Below, piece by piece: positions 22,042 through 27,089 of a stretch of 28,940 bases of DNA. Origin of the DNA: JBBRMQ01 sp038230775 (GTDB taxonomy: Bacteria; Acidobacteriota; Thermoanaerobaculia; Gp7-AA8). The number at the start of each line of letters is the position of its first letter. Position 1 is the stretch's first letter. The stretch is from positions 1 through 28,940 of the forward strand of contig JBBRMQ010000023.1 of the NCBI GenBank assembly GCA_038230775.1. Direction: 5' to 3'. The notes under the pieces were generated by a model that worked only from the letters and a program-made list of their open reading frames with translations, did not search any database and had not been told where the DNA came from. The position numbers were made by a program, and so were the translations under genes.

Positions 22042-22930
22042 GGCCGCGCTCAACGAGGACGCTGACTGCCGCGGCGACGGCAACCAACCCGGCGAGCAGA
22101 AACGGGATGAGGAAGACGCCGTCCGCCTGCTGCGGCTGATCCAGGATGAAGAGCGCTGTGGCAACCACAACCAGCAGTGCGATGATCGCCATCCGCCAGG
22201 GCGTCTTCAGCGTCCCGAACCACGAGGCATACGCCACGGCGGCCCAGAACACGAGCCACGCTGCGGGAACGACGACGCGGCGCACCGCGCTGTTCGTCGG
22301 ATCGTGGAAGAACCAGCACCCCCCGGCGAACAACGCCAGGAGGAGGATGGCGCGGATGTGGCGCGACTGCGGCGTCCAACTGATGCTCCGCGTCCGAACC
22401 GCAAGCATCGCGAGAAGGGTGGCGACTGCAAAAGCGATCGGCGTGGCGACGATTGCACTCTCCACCAATGTCCATGACGGGCTGTACTCACGCTCGTAAC
22501 GCGGAACGACATGCTGGCCGTCCGTGTCGTACCAGCTCTCGGACCATGACGAGCCCATCGCCATTTCGCGGAGCACGCCGATATGAATTCGCTGTTGCCC
22601 GCGGCCGGCCTCCTCGATCGTGGCAAACGCCCGCATGTGCTGATCGGGTTGAGTCTGCAGACCCGTCGTGCGCAAACGGGCGACGGACTGCTCGATCTCG
22701 CCCGGTTTCGCCGCGATCAACTTCACGTCGCCCCCTCTCCAATCCGCCGACAGATAGGGAACGAGGGCCGGGCCGTCCAGCTTCACGATCAGGATCGGAA
22801 AACTGGTCGTCACGCCTTTGACCACCGCCGTTTTCATCCTTGCCAGGATCACGGCGCGCGTTGCGGCGCAGGTCGGCATCAGCAGAACCGGCGTCAGCGC
22901 GAACGCGATCAAGAACCAGCGGCTTCTCAT
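21995..22930 (-). CDS. Polytopic membrane protein of unknown function
   Basis: A 311-residue protein. It starts with a signal-anchor-like segment (WFLIAFALTPVLLMPTCAATRAVIL). A polar extracytoplasmic region follows (about 35-150, including SSWSESWYDTDGQHVVPRYERE), then about six membrane helices (from SAIVATPIAFAVATLLAMLA to FLLAGLVAVAAAVSVLV). I do not recognise a family. Its 3' end overlaps the LLM gene by 47 bases in convergent orientation. Upstream, a REP-like element separates it from the divergent asparaginase gene. No Shine-Dalgarno or clear -10 box is visible before the ATG. Confidence 0.65.
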   Translation of the reverse strand: MRSRWFLIAFALTPVLLMPTCAATRAVILARMKTAVVKGVTTSFPILIVKLDGPALVPYLSADWRGGDVKLIAAKPGEIEQSVARLRTTGLQTQPDQHMRAFATIEEAGRGQQRIHIGVLREMAMGSSWSESWYDTDGQHVVPRYEREYSPSWTLVESAIVATPIAFAVATLLAMLAVRTRSISWTPQSRHIRAILLLALFAGGCWFFHDPTNSAVRRVVVPAAWLVFWAAVAYASWFGTLKTPWRMAIIALLVVVATALFILDQPQQADGVFLIPFLLAGLVAVAAAVSVLVERGLTTAIQLVKRAPRAS

Positions 22931-22968
22931 CGGTGATCGTCCAGGGAACCTTGGGACAAGTCCAGGCG

Positions 22969-23038
22969 CCCCTCATCCGCCCTTCGGGCACCTTCGCCCC
23001 GCACGCGGGGAGAGGGTGGCCGAAGGCTGGGTGAGGGG
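22969..23038. repeat. REP-like palindromic element, full copy, upstream of the asparaginase gene
   Basis: The 70-base element runs from CCCCTCATCCGCCCTTCGGG through the hairpin CCCCGCACGCGGGG to GGCCGAAGGCTGGGTGAGGGG. The two ends pair (CCCCTCA with TGAGGGG, extended by CCTTCGG with CCGAAGG). The half copy at 7634-7682 shares the first ~49 bases. It occupies most of the gap between the divergent membrane protein and asparaginase genes. Confidence 0.8.
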
Positions 23039-23085
23039 TCTCTCGCACTTGCGCAGAGCTTCCCCTAGTATTCTGGCGCCGATCC

Positions 23086-24150
23086 ATGCAGGACGAAAGT
23101 CTTCAAGTCAACTTCGCGCGAGCGATGCCGAACTGGCAGCCGCTGGTCGAGTACCGCCGCAACGGGGTGGCCGAGAACACCATCCACGGCGCCGTGTCGT
23201 GGGTCTCCGGAAAGAACGTCATCTACTCGTTCGGCGGCAACGTCGAGGTTTACGGCCGCTCGATGTCGAAGCCGATCATGATGAAGGTCTTCGTCGACGA
23301 GTTCCGCAGGGCGCTCTCGTCCGAGCAGCAGGCCATCGCGGTCGCGTCGCACAACGGCGACACGGAGCATGTCCGCGTCGCGCGGTCGCTGCTCCTGCAA
23401 AGCGAGTGGGGACTGATGCAGACACCGCTGGACGTGCCGCTCGTGCAGTTCGGGCGTCAGGTTCGTCGTCCGCGCCGCTGGTATCACTGCTGCTCCGGCG
23501 AGCACGCGGCCATTCTTCGCGGCTGCAAGCTGAAGGGCTGGTCGCGCGTCGGCTACGTCTGGCCGCATCACCCGTTCTTCCAACAGTACGTCGCCTACAT
23601 TCAGAAAGTGTTAGGCCGGGACTGGACGCCGGGCACGGTGGCGAAGGATGGCTGCGGACTGCCGACCATCTCGATGACAGTCACCGACCTCGCGCGCCTG
23701 TTCGCCAACCTCGTCACCGAGCGGCACGACGACTGGATCTGGGACGCGATGGTCCAGCATCCCGATCTCATCGGTGGCTTCAATCGACTGGACTCCACGA
23801 TCCTGAAGGCGTGCGACGGCCGCGTTATCGCGAAGGAAGGCGCCGACGGACTTCTGGGCCTGGCCATCGAGCATCCCGACTATCCCGACGGCCTCGGCGT
23901 CGTGGTGAAGATCGCGCACGGCTGGAACCCGCAAGCCACCTGGTACATCGCCCGCTACATCCTCGGCGTCCTCGGCTTCGAGTTCCGCAATCCGTACAAG
24001 CTCCGGCGGCAGAAACCGTTCATCGTGCCCGAGGTGATTCCGCCGAATCTGCGCGATCGGATGGGTGCGATCGTGCCGTGGGACTCATGGGATCCGGACA
24101 TCGACAAGTGGGAGTTCGACCCGGAGGAGTTCGTTGCAACGGCTCGCTAA
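23086..24150 (+). CDS. Asparaginase II family amidohydrolase, divergent
   Basis: A 354-residue protein of the L-asparaginase II (PF06089, Rhizobium etli ReAV-like) family. The nucleophile pairs are present: S59-x2-K62 in RSMSKP, S88 in ASHNGD and K250 in IAKEGADG. The zinc site has C136 and C190 (KDGCGLPT), but the usual lysine of CSGK is glutamate, E139 (CCSGEH). Family members hydrolyse asparagine to aspartate and ammonia. The zinc-site change and the operon with a 2-aminomuconate-type dehydrogenase and extradiol dioxygenase suggest a different amide substrate or an accessory role. Its stop overlaps the dehydrogenase start by 17 bases. No Shine-Dalgarno precedes the ATG; a TAGTAT/TATTCT box lies 11-14 bases upstream. 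Confidence 0.83.
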   Translation: MQDESLQVNFARAMPNWQPLVEYRRNGVAENTIHGAVSWVSGKNVIYSFGGNVEVYGRSMSKPIMMKVFVDEFRRALSSEQQAIAVASHNGDTEHVRVARSLLLQSEWGLMQTPLDVPLVQFGRQVRRPRRWYHCCSGEHAAILRGCKLKGWSRVGYVWPHHPFFQQYVAYIQKVLGRDWTPGTVAKDGCGLPTISMTVTDLARLFANLVTERHDDWIWDAMVQHPDLIGGFNRLDSTILKACDGRVIAKEGADGLLGLAIEHPDYPDGLGVVVKIAHGWNPQATWYIARYILGVLGFEFRNPYKLRRQKPFIVPEVIPPNLRDRMGAIVPWDSWDPDIDKWEFDPEEFVATAR

Positions 24151-25543
24151 CTTCATCGGAGGCAAGTTCGTTGCGCCGGCGTCCAGCAGCTATTTCGACG
24201 ACATCGCTCCGGCCACCGCCGCGCGGATCGCCGAGGTGCCCGACAGCGACGAGCGGGACGTGCACGACGCGGTGCGAGCGGCGCGTGCCGCCTTTCCGGC
24301 GTGGTCACGGACATCGACCGCGGATCGGTCCAATCTGCTGCTGAAACTCGCCGATCTCATCGATCGCAATTTCGAGGAATTGGTGGTGCTCGAGAGCCGG
24401 GACAGCGGGAAGCCTCTCAGCCTCGCGCGCAAGCTCGACATTCCACGAGCCATCGCGAATTTTCGATTTTTCGCCACCGCCATTCTTCACGATGCCAGCG
24501 AGGCGCACATCACCGATGCGGCCGCGCTCAATTACACGCTGCGACAACCCCTCGGCGTCGTCGGTCTCATCTCCCCCTGGAACCTGCCGCTTTATCTGCT
24601 GTCGTGGAAGATCGCGCCCGCCATCGCGGCCGGGAATACCTGTGTCGCGAAGCCGTCGGAGCTCACGCCGCTGACGGCGAATCGTCTCGCCGAACTGGCG
24701 AACGAGGCGGGCATTCCGCCAGGGGTGATCAACATCGTTCACGGCTACGGCAACAAGGCCGGCCGCGCTCTCACGTCTCATGACGATGTGGCCGCGATCT
24801 CGTTCACGGGAGGCACGATCACGGGAGCCGCGGTCGCGGCGAACGCGTCTCCGCGGTTCAAGAAGATCTCGCTCGAGTTAGGCGGGAAGAATCCGAATCT
24901 GATTTTCGCTGATGCGGATCTCGATGACACAATCGCCACCTCCATTCGCTCGAGCTTCTGGAATCAGGGCGAGATCTGCCTCTGCGGCTCGCGCATTTTC
25001 GTCGAACGTTCGATTCACGACGCGTTCGTCGAGCGTTTCGTCGCTGCAACGAAGAAGCTCGAGATCGAGACCGATTACGGCGCTCTCATTTCTGAGGCGC
25101 ATGTCGGGAAGGTGCTTGGCTATGTCGATCTGGCGGAGAAGGAAGGCGGCAGGATCGTCACAGGCGGGAAACGCATCGATCGTATGGGCTACTTCGTGGA
25201 ACCGACGGTGATCACGGGCCTGACGTTCGACTGTCGCGTTCTGCAGGAGGAGATCTTCGGGCCCGTCGTCACGATCACGCCGTTCGACGACGAAGCAGAG
25301 GCGATCGCGTTCGCCAATTCGACCCGCTACGGCCTTTCTGCCAGCGTTTGGACGCGCGATCTCCAGCGCGCCCATCGGGTCGCCGCGGCGATCGACAGCG
25401 GAACGGTCTGGATCAATTGCTGGCTGTTGCGGGATCTGCGCGTCCCGTTCGGCGGCATGAAGGAGAGCGGCGTCGGGCGTGAGGGCGGCTTCGAGTCGCT
25501 GCGTTTCTTCACCGAAACCAAGAACGTCTGCATCAAGTTGTAA
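24134..25543 (+). CDS. 2-aminomuconate 6-semialdehyde / 2-hydroxymuconate semialdehyde dehydrogenase (ALDH8-like)
   Basis: A 469-residue NAD-type aldehyde dehydrogenase. Landmarks are the cofactor-site PWNLPLYLLSWKIAPAIAAGNTCVAKPSE, general-base E248 in LELGGKNPN, nucleophile C282 in NQGEICLCGSR, and C-terminal LRVPFGGMKESGVGREGG. The pattern GEICLCGSRIFVE and the ending FFTETKNVCIKL are typical of 2-aminomuconate- and 2-hydroxymuconate-semialdehyde dehydrogenases (AmnC/NbaE, ALDH8A1). They oxidise the ring-cleavage semialdehyde to the dicarboxylate. The start is TTG at 24134, because GGAGGAG lies just upstream and the family begins LANFIGGKF. The first ATG (24065) is in the asparaginase gene. 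It is followed by the catalytic extradiol subunit eight bases later. Confidence 0.9.
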   Translation: MQRLANFIGGKFVAPASSSYFDDIAPATAARIAEVPDSDERDVHDAVRAARAAFPAWSRTSTADRSNLLLKLADLIDRNFEELVVLESRDSGKPLSLARKLDIPRAIANFRFFATAILHDASEAHITDAAALNYTLRQPLGVVGLISPWNLPLYLLSWKIAPAIAAGNTCVAKPSELTPLTANRLAELANEAGIPPGVINIVHGYGNKAGRALTSHDDVAAISFTGGTITGAAVAANASPRFKKISLELGGKNPNLIFADADLDDTIATSIRSSFWNQGEICLCGSRIFVERSIHDAFVERFVAATKKLEIETDYGALISEAHVGKVLGYVDLAEKEGGRIVTGGKRIDRMGYFVEPTVITGLTFDCRVLQEEIFGPVVTITPFDDEAEAIAFANSTRYGLSASVWTRDLQRAHRVAAAIDSGTVWINCWLLRDLRVPFGGMKESGVGREGGFESLRFFTETKNVCIKL

Positions 25544-25546
25544 AAT
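25541..25546 (+). promoter_or_regulatory. Putative -10 box (TAAAAT) overlapping the dehydrogenase stop, for the dioxygenase gene
   Basis: TAAAAT includes the TAA stop of the dehydrogenase and ends five bases before the dioxygenase ATG. Standard spacing puts the transcript start at about the start codon. No Shine-Dalgarno lies in the eight-base gap, so the gene may have its own leaderless transcript inside the operon. Confidence 0.4.
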
Positions 25547-25551
25547 CAGAC

Positions 25552-26457
25552 ATGCCCATCATCGGCGGCGTTCTCGCTCCACATCCTCCTCACATCGTCT
25601 ATGGCGAGAATCACTGGCGCAACGAGCCGAAAGCAGAATGCGGTTGGGAAGTGCTGCGCTGGGGCTACGAGCGCGCGCGAAAGCATTTCCTGGAGAAGAA
25701 GCCGGATGTGCTCCTCGTCCATTCGCCCCACTGGCAGACGCTGATCGGCCACCACTTCCTCGGCCTCCCGGAGTTTCACGGTCTTTCGGTCGATCCGATT
25801 TTCCCGAATCTCTTCCGTTTCAAATACGACCTGAAAGTGGATGTCGAGCTGGCCGAGCTGATCGCGGAAGAAGGACGCAAGGACGGGTTGATCACGAAGA
25901 TGATGCGGAACCCGAACTTCCGCGTCGACTACGGGACCATCGTTTCGTGTCACATGATGAATCCGGAGTGGGACATTCCGATCGTCGGGATCTCTTCGAA
26001 CAACTCGCCGTACTACTTCTCGAACGAGATGGGTCAGGCGCAGATGGTTCGGCTTGGCGAGGCGACGCGGCGGGCGATCGAGAAGAGCGGCAAGCGCGCA
26101 GTACTGCTCGCGTCGAACACGCTCTCGCATCGCCATTTCACGACCGAGCCCGAAATTCCGGAGGACATGTCGAAGGAGCACGTGTACGAGCACAGCGGCT
26201 ATCTGTGGGACATGAAGGTCCTCGACCTCATGCGCCGCGGCCGCACGCGTGAGCTCCTCGCCGTTCTTCCCGAGTTCATGGACATGGCTCTCAGCGAGGT
26301 CAAGGCCGGGGCGCTCGCCTGGATGTTGTCGGCGCTGGGATTCCCCGATTACGCCGCCGAGGTTTACGGATACTGGACGGTGATCGGAACCGGCAACGCG
26401 GTCGTCGGTTGGGACCCGCAGATGAAGGAAGCAGCGACGACACAAGGAGCCGCGTGA
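25552..26457 (+). CDS. Class III extradiol ring-cleavage dioxygenase, catalytic beta-like subunit (2-aminophenol 1,6-dioxygenase type)
   Basis: A 301-residue LigB-like protein with a complete non-haem iron site: H11 (LAPHPPH), H60 (VHSPHW) and E249 (LSEVKAG). The acid-base His is H193 (NTLSHRH). Spacing matches the ligands H13, H62, E251 known from the beta subunit of 2-aminophenol 1,6-dioxygenase, each shifted by two. Such enzymes cut an aminated or hydroxylated ring next to its substituents, giving a muconic semialdehyde, the substrate of the dehydrogenase encoded just upstream. Alpha-type partners lack the iron site, and one such domain is at 7261-8595. Whether the substrate is 2-aminophenol, 3-hydroxyanthranilate or a catechol is not settled. 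The stop overlaps the next gene (GTGA). Confidence 0.87.
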   Translation: MPIIGGVLAPHPPHIVYGENHWRNEPKAECGWEVLRWGYERARKHFLEKKPDVLLVHSPHWQTLIGHHFLGLPEFHGLSVDPIFPNLFRFKYDLKVDVELAELIAEEGRKDGLITKMMRNPNFRVDYGTIVSCHMMNPEWDIPIVGISSNNSPYYFSNEMGQAQMVRLGEATRRAIEKSGKRAVLLASNTLSHRHFTTEPEIPEDMSKEHVYEHSGYLWDMKVLDLMRRGRTRELLAVLPEFMDMALSEVKAGALAWMLSALGFPDYAAEVYGYWTVIGTGNAVVGWDPQMKEAATTQGAA

Positions 26458-26915
26458 CCATCCTGTTTCTCGCCGTACTGGCCTCGATCGTTCCGGCGAA
26501 CAAGACGTCGTGGATGCGTCCGGATCTGTTTCACCTGATCATCGGGATGCCGCGCGCCGAGGCGGTCAAGACGCTGGAAGAGAGCGGCTGGAAGACGAAG
26601 CCCGGCGACGACAAGAATCACCTGATCGTCGACTACTCCGACGACAAGTCGCTGACGCTTCAATTCCGCAAGAATCGCCTGAAGGCGGTGAGCTTCGAGC
26701 TGTTCGCGCTGGTGCCCGAAGCGAAACGAGCGTTCGTCGAACAGAAGGACGTGCTGCGCGAAAAGTTCGGGGACGCCAGGAAAACGCGCCCTTCGATCGT
26801 GATCTACGACGACCGGCTGCCAAACGTGATGGTCGTGCTGAACGCCGATCCGAAATCGGAACAGGGACGAAGAGGTCTCGGGATGCTCGTCGTGCGGTAC
26901 TACGACCCGCGGTGA
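26454..26915 (+). CDS. Small exported protein of unknown function at the end of the dioxygenase operon
   Basis: A 153-residue protein from the GTG at 26454, which overlaps the dioxygenase stop (GTGA) and has AAGGAG five bases upstream. A short hydrophobic N-terminus (ILFLAVLASIVPA) looks like a signal peptide. The mature part (HLIIGMPRAEAVKTLEESGWKTK, then LIVDYSDDKSLTLQF) resembles SmpA/BamE- or PASTA-like small beta-alpha folds, where a G-x-P/T-x2-E-V turn starts a helix, but I cannot assign it. An upstream ATG at 26409 lies inside the dioxygenase gene and would lose the signal peptide. Translation is coupled to the dioxygenase, which is odd for an exported protein and a cytoplasmic enzyme. 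Confidence 0.7.
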   Translation: MTILFLAVLASIVPANKTSWMRPDLFHLIIGMPRAEAVKTLEESGWKTKPGDDKNHLIVDYSDDKSLTLQFRKNRLKAVSFELFALVPEAKRAFVEQKDVLREKFGDARKTRPSIVIYDDRLPNVMVVLNADPKSEQGRRGLGMLVVRYYDPR

Positions 26916-26930
26916 TCTTGTGTCATAGCG

Positions 26931-27006
26931 AGGGACCGGTGTGGGCGGGAGGTTCGATACGCGTGCCGCCCACCCACACCGGTTCCTCGCTACGCTCGGA
27001 ATGACA
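26931..27006. repeat. Palindromic element with TGTCAT...ATGACA ends between convergent genes
   Basis: TGTCAT, AGCGAGG and ACCGGTGTGGGCGG on the left are matched on the right by CCGCCCACCCACACCGGT, CCTCGCT and ATGACA. The right side carries a few extra bases (ACGCTCGGA). It resembles a dispersed repeat I associate with several GC-rich phyla, whose right end reads TGTCATTCCGAGCGTAGCG on the minus strand. It begins 15 bases after the small exported protein's stop, facing the BNR gene. The remaining bases to 27089 show nothing further. Confidence 0.75.
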
Positions 27007-27089
27007 CGGGTGGCGTACTGAGAGTCATCGCTGCTGCCTTCCTCCAGTCTCCGAAGCTGATTGCGACGCCCTTCAGCCCGTCCTGAGAC

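Noticed and set aside
22818..24344. 508-codon plus-strand open frame across the asparaginase gene
   Set aside because: Its product is Arg/Ala-rich low-complexity sequence typical of a GC-rich shadow frame. The asparaginase frame at 23086-24150 has a recognisable family, and the shadow runs through two palindromic elements.
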